DNA of 64,000 bases from Leptodactylus fallax (Eukaryota; Chordata; Amphibia; Anura; Leptodactylidae): positions 124,001 through 188,000 of the forward strand of contig CAMRHE010000360.1 in the NCBI GenBank assembly GCA_947044405.1, in the 5' to 3' direction. Made by a program: the position numbers and the translations under genes. The notes beneath the pieces are model-generated. The model ran no database searches. It was not told the DNA's origin and saw only the letters and a program-made list of their open reading frames with translations. Shown here one piece after another: positions 1-13,371 of this stretch (position 1 is its first letter; each line of letters opens with the position of its first letter).

Positions 1-1340
1 TATCATTATAATAAGATCAGCGTCGCCTCCTCCTCCATCAGTATAATAAGATCAGCGTCACCTCCTCTATCATTATAATAAGATCAGCGTCACCTCCTCT
101 ATCATTATAATAAGATCAGCGTCACCTCCTCCTCTATCAGTATAATAAGATCAGCGTCACCTCCTCCTCTATCACTATAAGATCAGCGTCGCCTCCTCTA
201 TCAGTATAATAAGATCAGCGTCACCTCCTCCATCATTATAATAAGATAAGCGTCGCCTCCTCCTCCATCATTATAATAAGATCAGCGTCACCTCCTCTAT
301 CACTATAATAAGATAAGCGTCGCCTCCTCCTCTATCATTATAATAAGATCAGCGTCACCTCCTACTCTATCATTATAAGATCAGCGTCACCTCCTCCTCT
401 ATCATTATAATAAGATCAGCGTCACCTCCTCCATCATTATAATAAGATCAGCGTCACCTCCTCCTCTATCATTATAATAAGATCAGCGTCGCCTCCTCCT
501 CTATCATTATAATAAGATCAGCGTCGCCTCCTCCTCTATCATTATAATAAGATCAGCGTCACCTCCTCTATCATTATAATAAGATCAGCGTCACCTCCTC
601 CATCATTATAATAAGATCAGCGTCACCTCCTCTATCATTATAATAAGATCAGCGTCACCTCCTCCATCATTATAATAAGATCAGCGTCACCTCCTCCTCT
701 ATCACTATAAGATCAGCGTCACCTCCTCCTCTATCAGTATAATAAGATCAGCGTCGCCTCCTCTATCAGTATATGATCAGCGTCACACCCTCTATCAGTA
801 TAAGATCAGCGTCGCCTCCTCTATCACTATAATAAGATCAGCGTCACCCCCTCCTCTATCATTATAAGATCAGCGTCACCTCCTCCATCATTATAATAAG
901 ATCAGCGTCACCTCCTCTATCACTATAATAAGATCAGCGTTGCCTTCTCCATCATTATAAGATCAGCGTCACCTCCTCTATCATTATAATAAGATCAGCG
1001 TCGCCTCCTCCTCTATCATTATAATAAGATCAGCGTCACCTCCTCTATCATTATAATAAGATCAGCGTCACCTCCTCCTCTATCATTATAATAAGATCAG
1101 CATCACCTCCTCCATCATTATAAGACCAGCGTCGCCTCCTTCTCTATCAGTATAATAAGATCAGCGTCACCTTCTCCTTTATCATAATATTAAGATCAGC
1201 GTCACCTCCTCCTCTATCACTATAATAAGATCAGCGTCGCCTCCTCTATCATTATAATAAGATCAGCGTCACCTCCTCTATCATTATAAGATAAGCGTTA
1301 CCTCCTCCTCTATCACTATAATAAGATCAGCGTCACCTCC
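1..1340 (+). repeat. Block duplication inside array 1 (copy A; mate at 10606-11945)
   Basis: The order of variant monomers here is repeated almost exactly 10,605 bp downstream. Shared rare markers are GTATATGATCAGCGTCACAC (about 767 and 11372), GCGTTGCCTTCTCC (about 937 and 11543), ATAAGACCAGCG (about 1120 and 11726), and CATAATATTAAG (about 1181 and 11787). A related partial copy with the GTATATGATC marker lies at about 7570-8690. The two copies stop matching near 1340/11945. The left end of the block may lie outside the window. Confidence 0.9.
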
Positions 1341-4300
1341 TCTATCATTATAATAAGATCAGCGTCACCTCCTCCTCTATCATTATAATAAGATCAGCGT
1401 CGCCTCCTCCTCTATCACTATAATAAGATCAGCGTCGCCTCCTCTATCATTATAATAAGATCAGCGTCGCCTCCTCTATCATTATAATAAGATCAGCGTC
1501 ACCTCCTCCTCTATCATTATAATAAGATCAGCGTCACCTCCTCCTCTATCACTATAATAAGATCAGCGTCACCTCCTCCTCTATCACTATAATAAGATCA
1601 GCGTCACCTCCTCCTCCATCATTATAATAAGATTAGCGTCGCCTCCTCCTCTATCAGTATAATAAGATCAGCGTCACCTCGTCCTCCATCATTATAATAA
1701 GATCAGCGTCGCCTCCTCTATCACTATAATAAGATCAGCGTCACCTCCTCCTCTATCACTATAATAAGATCAGCGTCACCTCCTCCTCTATCACTATAAT
1801 AAGATCAGCGTCACCTCCTCTATCATTATAATAAGATCAGCGTCACCTCCTCTATCATTATAATAAGATCAGCGTCGCCTCCTCCTCTATCAGTATAATA
1901 AGATCAGCGTCGCCTCCTCTATCATTATAATAAGATCAGCGTCACCTCCTCTATCAGTATAATAAGATCAGCGTCGCCTCCTCTATCACTATAATAAGAT
2001 CAGCGTCACCTCCTCCTCTATCATTATAATAAGATCAGCGTCGCCTCCTCCTCTATCAGTATAATAAGATCAGCGTCGCCTCCTCTATCATTATAATAAG
2101 ATCAGCGTCACCTCCTCTATCAGTATAATAAGATCAGCGTCACCTCCTCTATCAGTATAATAAGATCAGCGTCGCCTCCTCCTCTATCACTATAATAAGA
2201 TCAGCGTCGCCTCCTCCTCTATCAGTATAATAAGATCAGCGTCGCCTCCTCTATCATTATAATAAGATCAGCGTCACCTCCTCCTCTATCATTATAAGAT
2301 CAGCGTCGCCTCCTCCTCTATCATTATAAGATCAGCGTCGCCTCCTCCTCTATCAATATAATAAGATAAGCGTCACCTCCTCCTCTATCATTATAATAAG
2401 ATCAGCGTCACCTCCTCTATCACTATAATAAGATCAGCGTCACCTCCTCCTCTATCATTATAATAAGATCAGCGTCACCTCCTCTATCACTATAATAAGA
2501 TCAGCGTCACCTCCTCCTCTATCATTATAATAAGATCAGCGTCACCTCCTCCTCCATCATTATAATAAGATCAGCGTCACCTCCTCCTCTATCACTATAA
2601 TAAGATCAGCGTCACCTCCTCCTCTATCATTATAATAAGATCAGCGTCACCTCCTCCTCTATCACTATAATAAGATCAGCGTCGCCTCCTCCTCTATCAT
2701 TATAATAAGATCAGCGTCGCCTCCTCCTCTATCACTATAATAAGATCAGCGTCACCTCCTCCATCATTATAATAAGATCAGCGTCACCTCCTCCTCTATC
2801 ACTATAATAAGATCAGCGTCGCCTCCTCTATCATTATAATAAGATCAGCGTCACCTCCTCTATCATTATAAGATCAGCGTCACCTTCTCCTCTATCATTA
2901 TAATAAGATAAGCGTCACCTCCTCCTCTATCACTATAATAAGATCAGCGTCACCTCCTCTATCATTATAAGATCAGCGTCACCTCCTCCTCTATCATTAT
3001 AATAAGATAAGCGTCACCTCCTCCTCTATCACTATAATAAGATCAGCGTCACCTCCTTCTCCTCTATCATTATAATAAGATCAGCGTCACCTCCTCCTCT
3101 ATCACTATAATAAGATCAGCGTCACCTCCTTCTCCTCTATCATTATAATAAGATCAGCGTCACCTTCTCCTCTATCATTATAATAAGATCAGCGTCGCCT
3201 CCTACTTTATCATTATAATAAGATCAGCGTCACCTCCTCCTCCATCATTATAATAAGATCAGCGTCGCCTCCTCCTCTATCATTATAATAAGATCAGCGT
3301 CACCTCCTCCTCTATCACTATAATAAGATCAGCGTCACCTCCTCCTCTATCATTATAATAAGATCAGCGTCTCCTCCTCTATCATTATAATAAGATCAGC
3401 GTCACCTCCTCCTCTATCATTATAATAAGATCAGCGTCACCTCCTCCTCTATCAGTATAATAAGATCAGCGTCACCTCCTCCATCATTATAATAAGATCA
3501 GCGTCACCTCCTCCTCTATCATTATAATAAGATCAGCGTCGCCTCCTCTATCACTATAATAAGATCAGCGTCACCTTCTCTATCACTATAATAAGATCAG
3601 CGTCACCTCCTCCTCTATCATTATAATAAGATCAGCGTCGCCTCCTCTATCACTATAATAAGATCAGCGTCACCTCCTCCTCTATCACTATAATAAGATC
3701 AGCGTCACCTCCTCCTCTATCACTATAATAAGATCAGCGTCACCTCCTCCTCTATCACTATAATAAGATCAGCGTCACCTCCTTCTCCTCTATCATTATA
3801 AGATCAGCGTCACCTCCTCCTCTATCATTATAATAAGATCAGCGTCACCTCCTCCTCTATCACTATAATAAGATCAGCGTCACCTCCTTCTCCTCTATCA
3901 TTATAATAAGATCAGCGTCACCTCCTCCTCTATCATTATAATAAGATCAGCGTCGCCTCCTCCTCTATCATTATAAGATCAGCGTCACCTTCTCCTCTAT
4001 CATTATAATAAGATCAGCGTCGCCTCCTCTATCATTATAATAAGATCAGCGTCGCCTCCTCTATCATTATAATAAGATCAGCGTCACCTCCTCCTCTATC
4101 ACTATAATAAGATCAGCGTCACCTCCTCTATCATTATAATAAGATAAGCGTCTCCTCCTCTATCACTATAATAAGATCAGCGTCACCTCCTCCTCTATCA
4201 TTATAATAAGATCAGCGTCGCCTCCTCTATCATTATAATAAGATCAGCGTCGCCTCCTCCTCTATCACTATAATAAGATCAGCGTCACCTCCTCTATCAT

Positions 4301-7300
4301 TATAATAAGATAAGCGTCTCCTCCTCTATCACTATAATAAGATCAGCGTCGCCTCCTCCTCCATCATTATAATAAGATCAGCGTCACCTCCTCCTCTATC
4401 ATTATAAGATCAGCGTCACCTCCTCCTCTATCACTATAATAAGATCAGCGTCACCTCCTCCTCTATCATTATAATAAGATAAGCGTCTCCTCCTCTATCA
4501 TTATAATAAGATCAGCGTCGCCTCCTCCTCTATCACTATAAGATCAGCGTCGCCTCCTCCTCTATCACTATAATAAGATCAGCGTCACCTCCTCCTCCAT
4601 CATTATAATAAGATTAGCGTCGCCTCCTCCTCTATCATTATAAGATCAGCGTCACCTCCTCCTCTATCATTATAAGATCAGCGTCGCCTCCTCTATCATT
4701 ATAATAAGATCAGCGTCACCTCCTCTATCATTATAATAAGATCAGCGTCACCTCCTCCTCAATTATAATAAGATCAGCGTCACCTCCTCCATCATTATAA
4801 GATCAGCGTCACCTCCTCCTCCATCATTATAAGATAAGCGTCACCCCCTCTATCATTATAATAAGATCAGCGTCACCTCCTCTATCATTATAATAAGATC
4901 AGCGTCACCTCCTCTATCACTATAATAAGATCAGCGTCGCCTCCTCTATCATTATAATAAGATCAGCGTCGCCTCCTCCTCTATCAGTATAATAAGATCA
5001 GCGTCACCTCCTCTATCACTATAATAAGATCAGCGTCGCCTCCTCTATCAGTATAATAAGATCAGCGTCACCTCCTCCTCCTCTATCACTATAATAAGAT
5101 CAGCGTCACCTCCTCTATCATTATAATAAGATCAGCGTCACCTCCTCCTCTATTTTAATAAGATCAGCGTCACCTCCTCCATCATTATAAGATCAGCGTC
5201 ACCTCCTCCTCTATCATTATAAGATAAGCGTCACCTCCTCTATCATTATAATAAGATCAGCGTCACCTCCTCTATCATTATAAGATCAGCGTCACCTCCT
5301 CTATCATTATAAGATCAGCGTCGCCTCCTCCATCATTATAATAAGATCAGCGTCGCCTCCTCTATCAGTATAATAAGATAAGCGTCGCCTCCTCCTCTAT
5401 CATTATAAGATCAGCGTCGCCTCCTCTATCATAATAAGATCAGCGTCACCTCCTCCTCTATCAGTATAAGATCAGCGTCACCTTCTACATCATTATAATA
5501 AGATCAGCGTCACCTCCTCCTCTATCATTATAATAAGATCAGCGTCACCTCCTCCTCTATCATTATAAAAAAATCAGCGTCACCTCCTCCTCTATCATTA
5601 TAAAAAGATCAGCGTCGCCTCCTCTATCACTATAATAAGATCAGCGTCACCTCCTCCTCTATCAGTATAATAAGATCAGCGTCACCTCCTCCTCTATCAG
5701 TATAATAAGATCAGCGTCACCTCCTCTATCATTATAATAAGATCAGCGTCACCTCCTCCTCTATCATTATAATAAGATCAGCGTCGCCTCCTCCTCTATC
5801 ATTATAATAAGATCAGCGTCACCTCCTCCATCATTATAATAAGATCAGCGTCACCTCCTCCATCATTATAATAAGATCAGCGTCACCTCCTCCTCTATCA
5901 CTATAATAAGATCAGCGTCACCTCCTCCTCTATCAGTATAATAAGATCAGCGTCACCTCCTCCTCTATCATTATAATAAGATCAGCGTCGCCTCCTCCTC
6001 TATCATTATAATAAGATCAGCGTCACCTCCTCCTCTATCACTATAATAAGATCAGCGTCGCCTCCTCCATCATTATAAGATCAGCGTCGCCTCCTTCTCT
6101 ATCAGTATAATAAGATCAGCGTCACCTCCTCTATCACTATAAGATCAGCGTCATCTCCTCCTCTATCATTATAATAAGATCAGCGTCACCTCCTCCATCA
6201 CTATAATAAGATCAGCGTCGCCTCCTCTATCAGTATAATAAGATCAGCGTCACCTCCTCCTCCATCATTATAATAAGATCAGCGTCACCTCCTCCATCAT
6301 TATAATAAGATCAGCGTCACCTCCTCTATCACTATAATAAGATCAGCGTCGCCTCCTCTATCATTATAATAAGATCAGCGTCGCCTCCTCTATCATTATA
6401 ATAAGATCAGCGTCGCCTCCTCTATCACTATAATAAGATCAGCGTCGCCTCCTCCTCTATCACTATAATAAGATCAGCGTCGCCTCCTCCTCTATCAGTA
6501 TAATAAGATCAGCGTCACCTCCTCCTCTATCAGTATAAGATCAGCGTCGCCTCCTCTATCACTATAATAAGATCAGCGTCGCCTCCTCCTCTATCATTAT
6601 AATAAGATCAGCGTCACCTCCTCCGTCATTATAATAAGATCAGCGTCACCTCCTCCTCTATCATTATAAGATCAGCGTCGCCTCCTCTATCACTATAATA
6701 AGATCAGCGTCACCTCCTCTATCATTATAAGATCAGCGTCACCTCCTCCTCTATCACTATAATAAGATCAGCGTCGCCTCCTCCTCCATCATTATAAGAT
6801 CAGCGTCGCCTCCTCCTCTATCAGTATAATAAGATCAGCGTCACCTCCTCCTCTATCATTATAATAAGATCAGCGTCACCTCCTCCTCCATCACTATAAT
6901 AAGATCAGCGTCGCCTCCTCCTCTATCATTATAATAAGATCAGCGTCACCTCCTCCTCTATCACTATAATAAGATCAGCGTCGCCTCCTCCTCTATCATT
7001 ATAATAAGATCAGCGTCGCCTCCTCCTCTATCATTATAATAAGATCAGCGTCACCTCCTCCTCTATCACTATAATAAGATCAGCGTCACCTCCTCCTCTA
7101 TCACTATAATAAGATCAGCGTCGCCTCCTCCTCTATCATTATAATAAGATCAGCGTCGCCTCCTCCTCTATCACTATAATAAGATCAGCGTCGCCTCCTC
7201 CTCTATCATTATAATAAGATCAGCGTCACCTCCTCTATCATTATAATAAGATCAGCGTCGCCTCCTCCTCTATCAGTATAATAAGATCAGCGTCACCTCC

Positions 7301-10300
7301 TCCTCCATCATAATAAGATCAGCGTCACCTCCTCCTCTATCATTATAATAAGATCAGCGTCACCTCCTCCATCATTATAATAAGATCAGCGTCACCTCCT
7401 CCTCTATCATTATAAGATCAGCGTCACCTCCTCCTCTATCATTATAATAAGATCAGCGTCACCTCCTCCTCTATCAGTATAATAAGATCAGCGTCGCCTC
7501 CTCCTCCATCATTATAATAAGATCAGCGTCACCTCCTCCTCTATCACTATAAGATCAGCGTCGCCTCCTCTATCAGTATAATAAGATCAGCGTCACCTCC
7601 TCCTCCATCATTATAATAAGATAAGCGTCGCCTCCTCCTCCATCATTATAATAAGATCAGCGTCACCTCCTCTATCACTATAATAAGATAAGCGTCGCCT
7701 CCTCCTCTATCATTATAATAAGATCAGCGTCACCTCCTACTCTATCATTATAAGATCAGCGTCACCTCCTCCTCTATCATTATAATAAGATCAGCGTCAC
7801 CTCCTCCATCATTATAATAAGATCAGCGTCACCTCCTACTCTATCATTATAAGATCAGCGTCACCTCCTCCTCTATCATTATAATAAGATCAGCGTCACC
7901 TCCTCCATCATTATAATAAGATCAGCGTCACCTCCTCCTCTATCATTATAATAAGATCAGCGTCGCCTCCTCCTGTATCATTATAATAAGATCAGCGTCA
8001 CCTCCTCCTCTATCATTATAATAAGATCAGCGTCACCTCCTCTATCATTATAATAAGATCAGCGTCACCTCCTCTATCAGTATAATAAGATCAGCGTCAC
8101 CTCCTCTATCATTATAAGATCAGCGTCACCTCCTCTATCATTATAAGATCAGCGTCACCTCCTCCTCTATCATTATAATAAGATCAGCGTCACCTCCTCC
8201 ATCATTATAATAAGATCAGCGTCACCTCCTCCTCTATCATTATAATAAGATCAGCGTCACCTCCTCCTCTATCATTATAATAAGATCAGCGTCGCCTCCT
8301 CCTCTATAATTATAATAAGATCAGCGTCACCTCCTCCTCTATCACTATAATAAGATCAGCGTCACCTCCTGCTCTATCACTATAAGATCAGCGTCACCTC
8401 CTCTATCATTATAATAAGATCAGCGTCACCTCCTCCATCATTATAATAAGATCAGCGTCACCTCCTCCATCATTATAATAAGATCAGCGTCACCTCCTCC
8501 TCTATCACTATAAGATCAGCGTCACCTCCTCCTCTATCAGTATAATAAGATCAGCGTCGCCTCCTCTATCAGTATATGATCAGCGTCACACCCTCTATAA
8601 GTATAAGATCAGCGTCGCCTCCTCTATCACTATAATAAGATCAGCGTCACCCCCTCCTCTATCATTATAAGATCAGCGTCACCTCCTCCATCATTATAAT
8701 AAGATCAGCGTCGCCTCCTCCTCTATCATTATAATAAGATCAGCGTCACCTTCTCCTCTATCAGTATAATAAGATCAGCGTCACCTCCTCCATCATTATA
8801 ATAAGATCAGCGTCACATCCTCCTCTATCACTATAATAAGATCAGCGTCACCTCCTCCTCTATCATTATAATAAGATCAGCGTCACCTCCTCCTCTATCA
8901 CTATAATAAGATCAGCGTCACCTCCTCCTCTATCATTATAATAAGATCAGCGTCGCCTCCTCCTCTATCATTATAATAAGATCAGCGTCACCTCCTCCAT
9001 CATTATAATAAGATCAGCGTCACCTCCTCCTCCATCAGTATAATAAGATCAGCGTCACCTCCTCCTCTATCATTATAATAAGATCAGCGTCATCTCCTCC
9101 TCCATCACTATAATAAGATCAGCGTCGCCTCCTCCATCATTATAAGATCAGCGTCGCCTCCTTCTCTATCAGTATAATAAGATCAGCGTCACCTCCTCCT
9201 CTATCATTATAATAAGATCAGCGTCATCTCCTCCTCTATCATTATAATAAGATCAGCGTCACCTCCTCCATCACTATAATAAGATCAGCGTCGCCTCCTC
9301 CATCATTATAATAAGATCAGCGTCACCTCCTCCATCATTATAATAAGATCAGCGTCGCCTCCTCTATCATTATAATAAGATCAGCGTCGCCTCCTCTATC
9401 ATTATAATAAGATCAGCGTCACCTCCTCCTCTATCACTATAATAAGATCAGCGTCACCTCCTTCTCTATCAGTATAATAAGATCAGCGTCGCCTCCTCTA
9501 TCACTATAATAAGATCAGCGTCGCCTCCTCCTCTATCACTATAATAAGATCAGCGTCACCTCCTTCTCTATCAGTATAATAAGATCAGCGTCGCCTCCTC
9601 CTCTATCATTATAAGATCAGCGTCGCCTCCTCCATCATTATAATAAGATCAGCGTCACCTCCTCAATCATTATAATAAGATCAGCGTCACCTCCTCCATC
9701 AGTATAATAAGATCAGCGTCGCCTCCTCCTCCGTCATTATAATAAGATCAGCGTCACCTCCTCCTCTATCATTATAATAAGATCAGCGTCACCTCCTCTA
9801 TCATTATAAGATCAGCGTCACCTCCTCTATCACTATAATAAGATCAGCGTCACCTCCTCCTCCTCCATCATTATAAGATCAGCGTCACCTCCTCCTCCAT
9901 CATTATAATAAGATCAGCGTCACCTCCTCCTCTATCACTATAAAAAGATCAGCGTCGCCTCCTCCTCTATCATTATAATAAGATCAGCGTCACCTCCTCT
10001 ATCACTATAATAAGATCAGCGTCGCCTCCTCTATCATTATAATAAGATCAGCGTCACCTCCTCCTCTATCATTATAAGAAGATCAGCGTCACCTCCTCCT
10101 CTATCACTATAAAAAGATCAGCGTCGCCTCCTCTATCATTATAATAAGATCAGCGTCACCTCCTCTATCATTATAAGATCAGCGTCACCTCCTCTATCAC
10201 TATAATAAGATCAGCGTCACCTCCTCCTCCTCCATCATTATAAGATCAGCGTCGCCTCCTCCTCTATCAGTATAATAAGATCAGCGTCACCTCCTCCTCC

Positions 10301-10605
10301 ATCATTATAATAAGATCAGCGTCACCTCCTCCTCTATCACTATAAAAAGATCAGCGTCACCTCCTCTATCACTATAATAAGATCAGCGTCGCCTCCTCTA
10401 TCATTATAATAAGATCAGCGTCACCTCCTCCTCTATCACTATAATAAGATCAGCGTCGCCTCCTCCTCTATCATTATAATAAGATCAGCGTCGCCTCCTC
10501 CTCTATCATTATAATAAGATCAGCGTCACCTCCTCTATCAGTATAATAAGATCAGCGTCACCTCCTCCTCTATCACTATAATAAGATCAGCGTCACCTCC
10601 TCCTC

Positions 10606-11945
10606 TATCATTATAATAAGATCAGCGTCGCCTCCTCCTCCATCAGTATAATAAGATCAGCGTCACCTCCTCTATCATTATAATAAGATCAGCGTCACCT
10701 CCTCTATCATTATAATAAGATCAGCGTCACCTCCTCCTCTATCAGTATAATAAGATCAGCGTCACCTCCTCCTCTATCACTATAAGATCAGCGTCGCCTC
10801 CTCTATCAGTATAATAAGATCAGCGTCACCTCCTCCATCATTATAATAAGATAAGCGTCGCCTCCTCCTCCATCATTATAATAAGATCAGCGTCACCTCC
10901 TCTATCACTATAATAAGATAAGCGTCGCCTCCTCCTCTATCATTATAATAAGATCAGCGTCACCTCCTACTCTATCATTATAAGATCAGCGTCACCTCCT
11001 CCTCTATCATTATAATAAGATCAGCGTCACCTCCTCCATCATTATAATAAGATCAGCGTCACCTCCTCCTCTATCATTATAATAAGATCAGCGTCGCCTC
11101 CTCCTCTATCATTATAATAAGATCAGCGTCGCCTCCTCCTCTATCATTATAATAAGATCAGCGTCACCTCCTCTATCATTATAATAAGATCAGCGTCACC
11201 TCCTCCATCATTATAATAAGATCAGCGTCACCTCCTCTATCATTATAATAAGATCAGCGTCACCTCCTCCATCATTATAATAAGATCAGCGTCACCTCCT
11301 CCTCTATCACTATAAGATCAGCGTCACCTCCTCCTCTATCAGTATAATAAGATCAGCGTCGCCTCCTCTATCAGTATATGATCAGCGTCACACCCTCTAT
11401 CAGTATAAGATCAGCGTCGCCTCCTCTATCACTATAATAAGATCAGCGTCACCCCCTCCTCTATCATTATAAGATCAGCGTCACCTCCTCCATCATTATA
11501 ATAAGATCAGCGTCACCTCCTCTATCACTATAATAAGATCAGCGTTGCCTTCTCCATCATTATAAGATCAGCGTCACCTCCTCTATCATTATAATAAGAT
11601 CAGCGTCGCCTCCTCCTCTATCATTATAATAAGATCAGCGTCACCTCCTCTATCATTATAATAAGATCAGCGTCACCTCCTCCTCTATCATTATAATAAG
11701 ATCAGCGTCACCTCCTCCATCATTATAAGACCAGCGTCGCCTCCTTCTCTATCAGTATAATAAGATCAGCGTCACCTTCTCCTTTATCATAATATTAAGA
11801 TCAGCGTCACCTCCTCCTCTATCACTATAATAAGATCAGCGTCGCCTCCTCTATCATTATAATAAGATCAGCGTCACCTCCTCTATCATTATAAGATAAG
11901 CGTTACCTCCTCCTCTATCACTATAATAAGATCAGCGTCACCTCC
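10606..11945 (+). repeat. Block duplication inside array 1 (copy B; mate at 1-1340)
   Basis: This is the direct-orientation mate of the block at the left edge, carrying the same rare-variant monomers in the same order. A block this long that keeps private mutations in register points to copying of a whole segment, by unequal exchange or amplification, rather than independent monomer turnover. Confidence 0.9.
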
Positions 11946-12672
11946 TCCTCCATCATTATAATAAGATCAGCGTCGCCTCCTCCTCCATCATTATAATAAG
12001 ATCAGCGTCACCTCCTCCTCTATCAGTATAATAAGATCAGCGTCGCCTCCTCCTCTATCAGTATAATAAGATCAGCGTCGCCTCCTCTATCATTATAATA
12101 AGATCAGCGTCACCTCCTCCTCTATCATTATAATAAGATCAGCGTCGCCTCCTCCTCTATCATTATAAGATCAGCGTCACCACCCCTCCTCTATCAGTAT
12201 AAGATCAGCGTCGCCTCCTCCTCTATCATTATAATAAGATCAGCGTCACCTCCTCCATAATTATAATAAGATCAGCGTCACCTCCTCCTATATCAGTATA
12301 ATAAGATCAGCGTCACCTCCTCCTCTATCAGTATAATAAGATCAGCGACACCTCGTCCTCCATCATTATAATAAGATCAGCGTCACCTCCTCTATCACTA
12401 TAATAAGATCAGCGTCACCTCCTCCATCATTATAATAAGATCAGCGTCACCTCCTCTATCACTATAATAAGATCAGCGTCACCTCCTCTATCATTATAAT
12501 AAGATCAGCGTCACCTCCTCCTCTATCACTATAATAAGATCAGCGTCACCTCCTCCTCTATCATTATAAGATCAGCGTCACCTCCTCCTCTATCATTATA
12601 ATAAGATCAGCGTCACTTCCTCCATCATTATAATAAGATCAGCGTCACCTCCTCTATCACTATAATAAGATC

Positions 12673-13371
12673 ACGCCCCCCGCGTCCCGCCTCCTCCATC
12701 ATTATAATAAGATCAGCGTCACCTCCTCCTCTATCATTATAATAAGATCAGCGTCACCTCCTCCTCTATCACTATAATAAGATCAGCGTCACCTCCTCCT
12801 CCTCTATCACTATAATAAGATCAGCGTCACCCCTCCTCTATCACTATAATAAGATCAGCGTCGCCTCCTCCCATCATTGCCCCCAACCCACCCCCCCTAT
12901 AAGATCAGCGTCACCTCCTCCTCTATCATTATAATAAGATCAGCGTCACCTCCTCCTCTATCACTATAATAAGATCAGCGTCACCTCCTCCTCTATCACT
13001 ATAAGATCAGCGTCGCCTCCTCCTCCATCATTATAAGATCAGCGCCCCTCCTCCTCATCATTAAATAAGATCAGCGTCACCCCCCCCCCTCCTCCTCCAT
13101 CATTATAATAAGAAGATTAGCGTCACCTCCTCCTCTATCATTATAAGAAGATCAGCGTCGCCTCCTCCTCTATCATTATAATAAGATCAGCGTCACCTCC
13201 TCCTCTATCATTATAATAAGATCAGCGTCACCTTCTCCTTTATCATTATAAGATCAGCGTCACCTCCTCCTCTATCACTATAATAAGATCAGCGTCACCT
13301 CCTCCTCTATCAGTATAATAAGATCAGCGTCGCCTCCTCCTCTATCATTATAATAAGATCAGCCCCCCCGT
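12673..13371 (+). other. Cluster of homopolymer-scrambled patches in array 1
   Basis: Four short patches break the otherwise regular array with C-runs and odd bases: 12673-12690, 12871-12897, 13045-13090 and 13363-13370. Around them (12179-13535) are almost the only monomer indels that are not multiples of 3, for example GTCGGCC at about 13532 and CACCCCTCC at about 12830. The pattern of homopolymer runs replacing repeat sequence is typical of poor long-read consensus rather than real mutation. This is inference. Confidence 0.75.
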